Made by a program: the position numbers and the translations under genes. 64,000 nucleotides of DNA, taken from contig WACJ01000549.1 in NCBI GenBank assembly GCA_008973525.1, positions 744,001 to 808,000 of the forward strand, given 5' to 3'. Under the pieces are notes generated by a model. It saw only the letters and a list, made by a program, of their open reading frames with translations. It did no database searches and was not told the DNA's origin. This stretch comes from Stenopsyche tienmushanensis. Taxonomy: Eukaryota; Arthropoda; Insecta; Trichoptera; Stenopsychidae. Of the stretch, positions 1 through 12,307 are shown piece by piece. Position 1 is the stretch's first letter. Each line of letters opens with the position of its first letter.

Positions 1-599
1 AATCCTAGAAAAGATATCACGAACATCATTCGTAAATTCGTGACCTTTTACGAAACGATCTTCGACATAATTTGTCAGCGAATTTAAACTTCAAATCATT
101 TATGCATCAAAAAAGAAAACTGGCCGCAAGACTGTTGATTATGCAGAAACCAAAACTATCGGAAGATAGTAGTTAATGAATAGTTGGGGGTTCCTGGCGA
201 ATGCCGCAGACATCGGGAGCCTCAGTACGACATATTGCGGTGAACTTTGTAAGTAGGCGCTTTCAACGTCTCCCATAAACTTGGTCCGGGAACGAGACAG
301 GAGACCGTTTCCGCTTTCGTTCTACTATCTAGGAAGAATCTTTCGAATTTCTAGTAAGCCGTTTGTTACAATTCCAAACCGTCTCTCCTTTGAATCTCTT
401 ACCCGCTTAAATTCCTCCGAACGTAGGATTTCGTTTGCATTCATCTTTTCATCTGTTCTTTCCACAAAAATGTGGCTGTTTGTTAGACTACCTTTATTTT
501 TATTTATGTGCTTTATTTTTAGTAAATATCATTTCCAATTACTGATTTTATAAACACATAGTTATATGCATTTTTTAGCATATTTGAACTTGTTACTTC
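1..599. other. Non-coding stretch at window start
   Basis: No gene is recognised here. Bases about 180-330 are more GC-rich than what follows, and an open frame of 90 codons at 281-553 (+) has no recognisable domain and drifts into low-complexity hydrophobic residues at its end. It is more likely a chance frame than an exon. The right edge meets the first family B SINE-like repeat. Confidence 0.5.
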
Positions 600-740
600 A
601 ATCGATCGGAAAAAATAATATTTTCGATTATCCAAATTGGTTGTTACGGCGATTTTTTTTAACAAACTGGATTTGAACCCAAAGGCTTTTTATTAATATA
701 ATAAGAGATCGAAATCTTATCCACTATATTAATCTTTTCC
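600..740 (-). repeat. SINE-like repeat, family B copy 1
   Basis: Read on the minus strand this copy has a tRNA-like head ending in GGGTTCAAATCCAG (box B-like), followed by an A-rich run and a body containing CAACCAATTTGGA and ATCGAAAAT. The copy at 59441-59575 has the same head-to-body order with the same 14-base box B block and a matching body, so the two are copies of one dispersed element. The box A half is diverged. A tRNA-derived SINE is the simplest reading. A short non-autonomous DNA element that captured a tRNA-like sequence is the alternative. Confidence 0.6.
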
Positions 741-3064
741 ATTTGTATTTTTTAGATTAAGAATGATGCTTGCTCGTAATTAATTAAGCTTGTTTTTCAG
801 ATTTCATACTTGAAATTTAAAATGAAAGAGTAATTAAAAAAATAATAATGAATAGAACATACTACATGGTATATGCACGAGTATAAAATGTTGGCGTCAT
901 AATGTCAACATATGAGTGGAAGTCAAAACACAATGTCAACTTACAAGTGGAAAAGGTTAACATTTAATGCTCCAACAAATTCGAATCTTGTGATTGTGTC
1001 AGCCTTAAACCCAAAATATTTTTTCGTATTATATATAAAAATATATTCGTGTAGCCTATATCATGATCACTAACTACTCCAAAATTATTATTGGACTTAA
1101 TTTAAAAATAAATGCGATTATTCAAGTTCAATTACGCATATTAAAATACGCAATCCCAAATACATATTATGTATATGTAGTGTTATAAATTCCAAATTAT
1201 TAATTCGTATTTTTCCTCCCCATCACAGATGCAGCCATCTCATTATCACCTTAAGCCAATAGAGAATTATGCATTACACGAAACGCTCTGTAATTCCGGC
1301 CCCTGAATTTCTGTGAACTTTAGCTCTTGAATATAATTTATCACCTGCCTTTAGCATTAATTGCTATCACATTTGAATATTTTACCTGCGATATTGGTGC
1401 CCGTATTATAAGTTGGCCCATAATTTAGGCTGTGCCATTAGAAGTTTCCGCAACTAAAGACAAACTTTCCTATTACCCATACGCCTATGGGCGTAATTTA
1501 TACAAGAAAATATGTTCTCGGAGTGAATTTTAATTGTTTAATAACATTCTGAAACGATGTCTGCCAACGAAAGTATACTTTTTCTACGTAACTTTGACAA
1601 TTTAGCTCCGAATAAACTTTCGAGCCATTGTGCCTGTTTACGTGTGTATTCCTTATGAATATGTTAAATTTTAATTCAATATTCAGATGAAAAATGTTAT
1701 AGGAGATGCAAATATATTTTTTTTGTCCTGGTGCTGCTATCGAGTATTGAAACTCTGGGTATTTAGTTCCCTCAAAAAAAAAAGCTGGCGAAAAAGCTCC
1801 TCTGAAATCCTTAATTCCAAGTTCATCCTATTCCCCAGTCAATAGCTTTACTTCGACCTTACTTTCTAACTTCTTAATTTATAAAACAAGTTCAATAAGC
1901 CCTGTCGAAAAAGATTTAAAGTATTAAAACATTTTAATGACACTGTTTTATGCCTTAATTGTATAACGTGCTTCAAAATATTTTTTCTTTTAAAACGTCA
2001 TTCATTATAATTATAAAGTATTTAAGATCTAAATAGAATCGAACATAATTTTAAGACTGCCATATTAAATTTTACATAAAACTAATCTTATTGACTGAAA
2101 TTATTGTTGTTTTGGAATCGATATTGCTACTTATTTTTAGACGATCTTCTACGATAATTTTATCATGTAGTATCCAGTTTTGTATTGATTATAATATGAA
2201 TCTGCTTCAACCTATAGAAGATATTTGCTAATACAAATAAATCCAAATGAGTCCTCGATAATGTTCCGCTAAGGGATGAATATTTGAAATAGATTCTGCT
2301 ATAATTTTTCTCCATTTGTTCGCCTCTTATTCCTTAAATCTATTGATGTGAATATTATAAAATATTTATCAATACAAATTTAACAAATCTATCCAATATT
2401 AATAAGCGTAATACTATAGTTTTTAGTTGTGATAGTTTTTAATTAATCACGTCTCTCTGATGTCGATCGTCTTCCTCAACTAATTTATTTATATGACCAG
2501 CAACAGTTTAATGGATAGATCTCCCCTGGATGGAAGTTCTTAAATGGCGTTTATGTACATCTCGAGGAGCTAAGATGCTTAGTGATTCATTTACTTCGCT
2601 TTTCATCTGATATCCGAGTAATCCTTAAGTGTTTGCTCACTTTTTTTCTTCTTTTTGAACAATTCTGTTGCCGTGGCGAGATAGCTTCGGGAGGGTACAA
2701 CCTTTGAGCCTTGAAAAGTCATAAAAGTTAATGCTGAACTTTTACTTTTGTCGGGGTGGACGGCATAGGGCGCTGGGGAGACTTGTACTGGGCTCTCTGG
2801 AAGATTGTGCGTGACTTTAAAACTCATGTTTTTATATAAGCGTAACAATTTAAAACGAATTTAAGATAAGCACAGTATACTGTGCCAAGTTTCAAATTAC
2901 TTTTTCATGAGGAATCCTTTTAATGACATTTAAGATTTGCACAATCCTTTCTCCTGGCAAATGAACACACATACACAAAATAGAATCGGTGAGATTCAAG
3001 CCGAGTATAAAAATTTCCGCTCCATAGCAGATTTGAATTTAGATCACTCCATGGACTAGCTATG

Positions 3065-3093
3065 ATTAATATCGCTATAGATACGATATTAAT
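3065..3093. repeat. Short perfect inverted repeat
   Basis: ATTAATATCG at 3065-3074 and its exact reverse complement at 3084-3093 are separated by 9 bases. In sequence this AT-rich a 10-bp arm can arise by chance, so no function is assigned. Confidence 0.5.
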
Positions 3094-4918
3094 TTAGCCG
3101 CCTTGCGGAAGTATCCTTCCTATATAATAAGGACGAGGATATAAATATGGCGATGGCAGGTGTTCCTGGTTATTTACGATCCCAACAGATGTCTCTCGCG
3201 GCGCCTATACCTGTAAATCATCAGCAGGAGCTCCTATTAATTCAATACCCATAGGCTTACACGGGTTACACACTAAATCGGCTCCAGCCCAAATTCACTT
3301 AAGCCCTCCGATATTGACTGTGATTTGTTCCCTAACAAATCAATAAATAACGTATATTATATATTTAAGCTTATATCTCGCAATCCCGTACCTCATGGGA
3401 GACATTATGGCGCTTTTCATATGTGCCAATTTATCGATCAGGCGTATAACATGCTTCAGAAACAGCATTCGATTATATGGGCGAAAATGCGACAAAATTC
3501 GTGGAACGGCACTACACACTAAATAAAATCGCTTCAATCTAAACTTTTGAAGATTTTCATTTTGCTTTGATGGCAGAGAATGAAAAGGCTCTAAAGGCGA
3601 GTATAAAGGACTCGCATAATTAAATGGGATTACTTGTTGTCTAGACACAGCAAAGTTTTAATATTGGTATATGGACCTCTTTGTCAGAATTGACCAAGTA
3701 ACACAGCATAAAATAGATTTAAATTTCAGACAAATGCATTTTATTATTACAATATTTACTTAATGTAAATGATTATAATATATTTGAGGGTTGAAGCATT
3801 TGATGTGGCTATGTTAATTTGCGAATCTATTGCGATATTATCATTGTTTTTAATTGCCATATAATAATTATTGCAACTCTTTCGTAAAAGCCCCTAACTG
3901 ATTTTATTAATCGTTACAGTATTAATCAAAAATTATGCTACAACCCAAACTCGAACTAATACCGTCATGAGCTTTATTTTTCTATAGAATTTACTTTTAT
4001 AGAAGATCAACATCATTAGTTAAAGTTTTCCTAAAATTTTGGATATTTAGTTATGACTCATTGTCAAAAACCATTTTGAGTATTAGAATTAATATTAAAA
4101 ATTTCAGTCATTGACTTCGCTATATTTTCAATTCGCCAATTTTCTCAAATTAATCATCAATTTTTGTTCCAAGCTGAAAAAATAATTTATTTTAATACTG
4201 TAGGAAATATCATAAAAACATTGACAGACATCGCAAAAGTTAGCAGATGAATATCTTTAATTTTGTGGTGGTACATTCAAATAGCATCAGTGCTTTTCAT
4301 GCAAATGGATTAGTGTCTCGTTACTTTTTTGCCAGATCTTAATTTCGTCTATGTATGCTTGATTTAAGGGATGTTAATGTTTTTTTGCTTGTTGAACGTT
4401 GATTAAAAATAGTTTTCGATCGACTGTTTTATAATTTAATTAAATATGCGCCTGTCTGCTAAGGGTTGGCAGGAATTCTAACAATTGCCCATATGCAAGT
4501 CTGAATACCATAGCTAGCAGCCAGTAGGTGCGTGACGGTGTCAGGGAGTGTGGATCACGTCACTAACCGAGTTAACTAAGTTACCAGGAGCAGGATCGGG
4601 ATGGGCGAGTTTGCCTAGTGCAAGGTTCCTGGAGTCGCATTCGGGCTGCATACCTCGGCCGTGTTAATTACACCGCGGTTTATTTACCGTTCGGTTCATA
4701 CAATTATACACAATTTGCATAGGTGTAATGAAGGCCCCAGGCACAATAATGTCGGCTCGGTACTGCCGTTCGAAAACATGTTTGTTGAGTAATAAACACC
4801 CGCCATCGTCAGACGCGCCGTTCCAGACTCCGAAACTGAAATTCGACATGTCTAATTGAAAGTGATATTTGCCAAAGTTAAATCTATTAATATTGTCCTC
4901 AAGCGTCGTATCTGTTTA

Positions 4919-4931
4919 TCTCTCTCTCTCT
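4919..4931. repeat. TC dinucleotide run
   Basis: Six TC units plus one T. On the minus strand this reads GAGAGAGA, the type of run bound by GAGA-factor-like proteins in insects, but nothing nearby supports a regulatory role. Confidence 0.6.
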
Positions 4932-5382
4932 AGAATGAAGTGCCCTATATTCTATCAATAATTTAAATGCTGGCTTCTCAACATATAATATATCTAGTTA
5001 TGTATATAGCATATAAAACATACAAAATTCATTTCAAGTTATTCCATTATAGACGTTATTTTTATGAATATAATAATAGCATTCATTGGAATTTAAAAAA
5101 AAAACTAGATGACAAAAATTAATAGAACATTCCAAACAAAATCTTTAATTTTATCAAGAATAAACTTCATCTCGTCTAGTAAAAATATTCGATTTTCTTG
5201 ACTATATTTTATAAACATAATGATGCAATAACATGTTTTGCAGTTATTCCCAGCATTGAGGTCGAATTTTCTATTTGATCTTAAAATTAACACTATTTTG
5301 TATCGCGTTATTTAATATCCATTCCTCGTCTTTGGTTACAATATTGAAATTAAGAAAAAGTGACTCAGTTTCGAGGTCTAGA

Positions 5383-5412
5383 AACACTTGACAAAAATTT
5401 GTACCAAGTGTT
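5383..5412. repeat. Imperfect hairpin beside the pogo-like relic
   Basis: AACACTTG (5383-5390) pairs exactly with CAAGTGTT (5405-5412). Inside, ACAAA (5391-5395) pairs with TTTGT (5398-5402), leaving a two-base bulge. It sits between the decayed 3' side of the pogo-like element and a family B copy, so it may be an eroded element end. It does not resemble the terminal repeat seen at 6330-6387. Confidence 0.4.
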
Positions 5413-5466
5413 GATATGGTGGGTTAAATTTTAAACAATATGTCTTGAATTCAAATCCGCACTGTT
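5411..5466 (+). repeat. SINE-like repeat, family B copy 2
   Basis: This head-only copy reads TTGATATGGTGGGTTAAATT and then, after about 20 bases, AATTCAAATCCGC. It lines up with the box A-like and box B-like parts of the other family B copies. The body after box B is not recognisable here. It is one of only two plus-strand copies in the window. Confidence 0.45.
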
Positions 5467-5497
5467 AAATTTTCTAATAATCCACATATTCTCTTCA

Positions 5498-6042
<545 letters not shown>

Positions 6043-6329
6043 CTATACGGGTCCTTTTTCACAATCTCACACTTGTAATATCTGCCTCGTGTAACAAGCT
6101 CTCTTAAACTCCAATATGCGGTTGTTTTGAAAATCAAAGAAATCTAGACATGAGAACAAACGTTTGTTTTGATATTTAAGACACAACATCATCCTTATCG
6201 TTTTGAAGTCTTGTTTCTTTAATCTAGACCTGTGTATAAAACACCTCATGTACTGTTTGAGAGTTGCCTCACTATCCGATTATCACCACATTTCATATTA
6301 AAAAAAATAAAAAAATGATTAATAATTTT

Positions 6330-6387
6330 CAGACACGGATAATCCACAAACCGAATAATCCGCACCTGCATAATTGAGAGTATACTG
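6330..6387 (-). repeat. Terminal inverted repeat of the pogo-like element
   Basis: Read inward on the minus strand it starts with CAG and contains GGATTATTCGG and GGATTATCCG. It is bounded by TA at 6388-6389. A start of CAG flanked by TA is usual for the pogo superfamily. Only this end was found. Confidence 0.5.
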
Positions 6388-7028
6388 TATTTTAAAAATT
6401 ACATACCTCCAAATAATTTTACTTTATATTATCTTCAAACGGAAAAATTAAATTACAAAAACGAATATCAAATTCCACAAAGTCATTCATTGCTATATTT
6501 ATGAAGTGTTGTCATAATTGGAAAATTTAATAGAGTTGAATTTAGTTTCATTCAAAAATCGTATAAAAAATCATCTATTTCAAACCAAAACTTAATTAAT
6601 TTAGCTTAAGTGCTATAGCAATTACAATATCTGGATCTAATCGTCAACCATTATCTTATCATAGCCCTGTTTGTAACCATCCCTTCCCCACAGCCCTAAC
6701 CCCACCAATTAAGTACAATCTTAAATAGATATTTTTTCCTTATAGCATATTGTTATTGCGTCAGTAGTTGCCATAATTTTTCAGTTATACTATTTGCAAC
6801 AAGCGATAAAGCCCAATAAAATGAGCTGAGTCTTATAGTGTTAAAAACCAAATACTCCTAAATATTGTCCAATATGATGTACTTTATTTAGCAAAGGCTT
6901 TTTATATGTCGAAATGTCCAACCTCCATGAATTACAACATCTTCATTGGAATCCCATTATCTTGTAATTCAGTCCCACTTTTAAAGCATAAGTACTTTTT
7001 TTTTAAATCAAAAGATAATGTTTTAGAT

Positions 7029-7050
7029 AATATATATGTATATATGTATG
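7029..7050. repeat. TATATATG microsatellite
   Basis: An imperfect tandem of TATATATG-like units, two and a half copies long. It is simple-sequence DNA with no further meaning visible. Confidence 0.55.
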
Positions 7051-7273
7051 TCAAATAATTTCGTTTTGGAAATTAGAATCTCTGTATATCAACACATCAA
7101 ACTTTCCATACAATACCATCACAAATCAAATCGGTGTACGGGATTTACCTGGATGTGATTATTAACGTCAGGGTAATTAATTAGCGATGAAGCATTGTCG
7201 ACAGTCCACATTCATTACATCCCTTATTCCGCTTATTGTACAAACTTATCGTGTCATATTTATTCGTGTGTAT

Positions 7274-7288
7274 GTCTGTCTGTCTCTA
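7274..7288. repeat. GTCT tetranucleotide run
   Basis: Three tandem GTCT units followed by a CT. A shorter relative occurs at about 9720-9735. Simple-sequence DNA. Confidence 0.55.
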
Positions 7289-10200
7289 GCGCATCAGCTC
7301 ACGTCAGCAGATGTTCAGTTAAAGCAAGAGCCGACACCGCTTATTTGCATTCGGCAAATTTAATAAGGAGACACTTTGGCTGGTTTATGTGGAACAAATA
7401 TTGTGTCTGCCACCGGTTGGGGAAGAGTTATCCCTTAATATCGCCATCTCTGATACACGTACCCTTCAATTTAATACGATACAAATTGTCGCGAAAGGTC
7501 GTGTAAATTTTCAGACGTCTCCCTGCTCTCTCGGATTTCGTCTGTGTTTCGCATTATTGGTTTAGAGGCAGCGATTGTAAATTGTCTCTATTATCCCGTT
7601 CAATGATTGCAGAATCGGGGGATTGCGATGAAAATTACGCTCTCAACTCTCTAGTCGCATTCCGAATAAAAGTACCGAGATTCAATTTGCATATATTTAA
7701 TACGAAAATTCAAGATATTCTTATGGATTCATCTAAAGAGCCTCAGTCAAAGGTTTTTGATGTATGCCAACATCGACGACTTTACCACCCCAACTGTCTT
7801 TTTTGTTTTGTCACTTTATCGGGGTGTCGACTTCCGCCATCGTCGGGACACTAATGAGATTATTTTTTTTAAAACTACCAAACTGAAATCAATACCATCA
7901 AGATAATGAAAGAAGATAAAACCGAGGCATCGTTAAATGTTCTGATAGATTTGCCTCACTTTATAACTACAGCATATAAAATAAATTTTAACTTATAACT
8001 ATGAACTAAACAAATAATTAAAAATAATTTCCATACATATATGGAAACAATTGAAGGGACTATGAAAAGCTACTTATTCTTAAAATAATAATTGAGAACT
8101 GAAAATAATGATTGCGATGACCACATGTCTTCTTGGTCTTTTGTTATGGTTTTATACAACATTGATAGCTCATTTTCATATAATTTAATATCAAGGATCA
8201 ATCTTAAATTCTATAAAACATGGCAGTTTGATGACTCTAATACACTTTAAACAAAAATATTCTATAGCTAAAAACCTTTCTTCAAACTTAATATTTGAAG
8301 TTATTAATGAGTAGATGTGATAGTCATTAAAATGCATTTATTTGTTATTGTATCAATGTCGATGATCAGAATTCCTAATTTAAATATCTCAAACCTTAAT
8401 TGTAGTCCTTCTTTTTCGCTTAAAATATCTCATGAGGAATGGTTAAATGAAAGCTCTTTGTTTTTTTTATGTATATAAATAAATTCAGTGCCATTCAGCC
8501 CAAATAATTAATATGCTTTTGTATGAAAAAAAAAACTAAAATTTCATCAGCATCATGAAAAATTCTATGCACCCTGTTGTAATATAATAGCAGGGTTCAA
8601 ATCTTTTAATAAAGCTAACCATAAAATACGGAAAGATCATATCCTAGCCTCGTTGTCTGTATGTTCAATCAAAATTTTCGTTTCTTCGGGCCGTAAATTG
8701 CCAAAACGTCCAGGTCGGTATCGTTGTATCAGCACGGAGCACCCCATGGATGGGCAAAAACGCCTAACCGACGGTAATGCATGCACACCGTTTATTAAAA
8801 CAAAACCTGGTCCGGGTTGTTACATGAAATTTACTAAGGCAAATATTAGGGAACGTGACTACGGGCTTGTTTAACCTACCACCAGATGCTTCTACCATCT
8901 AAAAGCAGACTGCGTCTTGCTCACTCCTATGTCGCTCCTATAGCGTCGTCTCTCTCTTTATCCAGCCGCAACGCTGACTCTGGTTCCCGTGGACCGCTGA
9001 AGCTGTAATATTTCGCATCCAAATGCCGTATTCATGAAGTATCGCCATGGGAGATGTAAGGTGGATGTTTTGTTCCTAATAGGAGAATAAGTAAGGCATG
9101 AGGTTATTAAGGGCAGAAGAATGATATGAAAAAACTATAGGGACCCTTTTTGCGGCGGGCTTAAACGCCGACGCGTATGATGTAAGCGTTTTATGAAAAT
9201 CATAAAGTGCTTTGCGCGTTTTTAAATATATATTTATGTAGAATCGAAACGGGGCGAAATGAGGGTGGGTGTGTGTGGATGTAATTTGAATAAGCAAATC
9301 AGTAAAGTGAACCGACCGATCACCGAACCGTGTTATTTCTTCGTCTTGTTATGGAAATTTTCCGATAAAATCCGTCTTCGAGTTTGACGTCCCCTTCTCG
9401 AGGACCAAAATTTTTCCTGCGTTTGGAGATACGTTCATAAAATCCCGTCGTTCCTTGAACGGTTTTTAAAACCTTAATTTGCACCAAGTCCCTAGAGCGA
9501 AACGAAATTTTGCATTTTACATTACCGTCTTCGACACTTGTTCTGACTTTTTTTTTGTAGCTCGAAAGAAACAACTCTGAGTAATTCATCGATTTAAATT
9601 TAAGCCTAGATACTGGAAACATCCACAAGCATAATGATCTGTTCTTAAAAAAAACACTTCATTAGATTGTATCTATATAAATGTATTATTTAAATAAAAC
9701 GATAGGGTTTCAACGCCTCTACTGTCTGTCTCTGTGTATATACGTAGCACAAAGAAACCTCTACACCAATGGCTGGTCTATTTTATTATGTATTACACAA
9801 ACACAGCTTCATTTTTATCAATGCATATTTGAATAATTTTTGTATTTACTTTTATTATATTTGAATATAAATAATACTAGAGTTATCTACAAAATCGTAT
9901 TAAAAATAGGTTAATTCTTCCATATCAAGCTCTTCTATCGAACAAACAGACCAATAATTGCAAATATATACTTTTATTAAACCAATCATGATTTAAAATT
10001 AACGAAAAAATGTATATCATAAATAAAGCATAACGTGTTTGTATGCTACAGACTGCTTGCTGACCCTGAATGTGGATTATTATTTTAATAGGAAACTATC
10101 TATATATTCTACGATATTGTCAGATAAACAAATCTTTATGCAAATAACTATTTATTGAAACATCAATTTGTCTGATAGATGGTTCAATAACATGATATCA

Positions 10201-11764
10201 ATTAAATTTCAGTGCTTGTTCAAAACAGAAGTTTTGTTGGATAACATTAAACAACAAATTCACTTTTTGTTAGATTTTTTTGTAGTGTTTAGAATATATC
10301 TTATAAAAATTAGTAAAAAAAATATTTTCATGCATTTGTCAAAATGCTGCCTCATACAAAATACGACTATAAAATTCGGCCCATAAGGGAGGAATTTAAT
10401 TTTTCAACGTGCCATTCCCGTTATGCATTTATTATTTATATGGTGGTATGTCCCTCGTTCTACCCCTCTTTAAGATGAACAAATATCAAATATGGTTGCG
10501 GTATAAAGAATACCATTTTCATAATGGAAAAAGTTCTTATCGCGAAATATGTTCCCTGCGTGTGTCTGTTGACACCAGGCTGGTGCATCGGTGCACACAA
10601 GCACATGCACATGCACGCGGATGCTCATCCATGCAGCCACAATAAATAGCTTCGGTGGTTCGCGCCCCCACGTGGACTTCTGGAAACCGTCCTTATTGCA
10701 GCTCGCGCCCCCCAATCCCAAAACTAGTGCATACGAAGGGAGCACTTTGGAATAATGTGCGGTCTCCCCGAGCTGCTACACCCCTGACTTGCAACATTCA
10801 TATCCTCAGAGAATATTTCTTGAGGCAGTCGTATACCTTATTTTACCGCAATCCACTATTCAAGACCGCTGTGTAAATATCCCTCTTCTCTTGCCCACAT
10901 TGAAATTTCATTAATTCATAAGCCCATTATTTAAATTAGATTTACATCACTTGAGCGAACTGTGAAAGGACATATAAATATGCTACAATTTCCAAATACA
11001 TCCATAATATTTTAACATTTAACAAAGAAAAACAACGAAACTTAATTCAAACAAATTATAATAATACTCTAAATAAACATATTCAACTTTGAATATGTTA
11101 TTAGTCAATTAGTTGAACATTTTTGATATAACTTAAAAATATTTTCTGAACTTTAAGAACACTTTCTGTCATTTATGCTTCCATGGAAACGCTTAACAAG
11201 CACATTCCAAATATAGTATATTAAAAGTATTTAATTATTACTTGATTAAATAAGTTAAATTCAGATAAATTATCTCAAATTAAGAAACCACACGTTGAGT
11301 AAATTTGATTTTACACTCTTATTTTTAATCCAAATGTAACCAAATATTCAAAATCTGGACGGTTAGAATATTATTTTTTCCTGTCAATTCAGATTTATCC
11401 GGATTTCCTAGATTTGAAACGTTTATACAAATAAGTATACTATAATTAAGAAGAAGATCATTTCATGATACCATAAGATAAATCACTCTAATCTAAGGCC
11501 AAACAATAGTCGCATTTGTTATAAATTTACATAAAATTGATTTTTAATATTTTAACAAAATTTAATGTACTATGGATAAAATATTACCATGTTAATGAAT
11601 TTGAGATATTAAAATCGCCTAAATCATAGGCATGACTTTAAAAAATAATTTAATCTTCATATGGAAAATCATGTTTTAATTACTTAATGTTGTATCAAAT
11701 AGTAGAAGTTGTACCTTTCTTAATCAAGGTCAATCTTTGATCAAATATAAAACGCGGCGAACTT

Positions 11765-11918
11765 CTCCTTTACAAGAAAATCAGCATGTCCCCATACAAA
11801 TAAATACAGTGGTGTCAGGTCTGGTGACCGTACGAGCCACAGAATAAGGCACGTCTCCAGGTAAAAAATCCACTGGTGTCAGGTCTGGAGACTGTGCGAA
11901 CCATGAAATAAGACCGCC
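11765..11918 (-). pseudogene. DDE transposase fragment with the catalytic SPDLTP block present twice
   Basis: Minus-strand translation gives two versions of the same motif. One is GGLISWFAQSPDLTPVDF (from 11918 downward, Asp codon complement of 11883-11885). The other is LWLVRSPDLTPLYLFVWGH (from 11842 downward, Asp codon complement of 11819-11821). The pattern W-x-x-R-S-P-D-L-T-P-x-D-F-x-x-W-G is the region of the third catalytic aspartate in a large group of invertebrate Tc1/mariner-like transposases. The copies are offset by 64 bases and so lie in different frames. They may come from a local duplication or from two nested relatives. No other catalytic residue is visible. Confidence 0.6.
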
Positions 11919-12307
11919 AAAAGAATTAATTTATACGACAGAGGTTTAACGACTTATTGAATGATTTGTACGACATGTAGAATATCGTCGAAACGGGTAT
12001 AAATTAGAAAACATTTTCAAAACTAAACTAAGTTCAAAATAGTTGTTAATTTTTTGTTTAAATAATATAGAAGTTGACATTACTCAAACGTTTGCACATT
12101 TTATATGACTTTGGAAGTTTAGAACTAATTTTCTTGAAACCAATTGAATAAAAATTTAAATGTAAAATTTTGGGTATTTTTTTAAAATGTTGAAAAAAAT
12201 ATCGATAACCCTGACACTTAGATAAAGAACTTATATGTGAAACCTATCAAAGGACACCCCTAGTCCCCTAAAAATGTTGTATCAGTCCATACTCCAAACA
12301 TCCTGTA
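11765..12307 (-). mobile_element. Relic of a Tc1/mariner-superfamily DDE transposon
   Basis: On the minus strand the element begins at about 12307 with TACAGGATGTTTGGAGTATG, an end of the TACAGG-GTGTTT type seen in many arthropod DNA elements, followed by a GGGGACTAGGGG stretch. About 390 bp further in comes transposase-coding sequence (11765-11918). The bases between are AT-rich and no longer readable as protein. The other terminal repeat was not found below 11765. The combined evidence supports a truncated, heavily decayed cut-and-paste element, but its exact family is not established. Confidence 0.5.

Larger units (their letters stand above)
741..5382. other. AT-rich non-coding stretch with one GC-richer block
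   Basis: No gene is recognised. The stretch is mostly AT-rich. A GC-richer block lies at about 4500-4850. Short open frames at 2603-2848 (-), 3340-3648 (-) and 4664-4849 (-) have no recognisable domain. A short inverted repeat lies at 3065-3093 and a TC run at 4919-4931. Confidence 0.5.
6390..11764. other. Non-coding stretch with two GC-richer blocks
   Basis: No gene is recognised. Sequence at 7190-7860 and 8640-9640 is less AT-rich and holds open frames of 70-103 codons (for example 7195-7506, 7582-7854 and 9320-9628 minus) with no domain, no clear exon borders and no similarity I can recall. A block at 10540-10880 is GC-richer and has repeated TGCA/CATG words around 10580-10640. Short tetranucleotide and AT-rich microsatellites are listed separately. 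Confidence 0.5.

Noticed and set aside
4040..4085. Extra family A body fragment
   Set aside because: Only an 11-base match (TCAAAATGGTT on the minus strand) could be found, with no other family A block beside it.
7335..7700. Two octamer (ATTTGCAT) POU-factor sites as an enhancer
   Set aside because: The word also occurs near 32115, 43825 and 58567. That number is about what AT-rich sequence of this length gives by chance.
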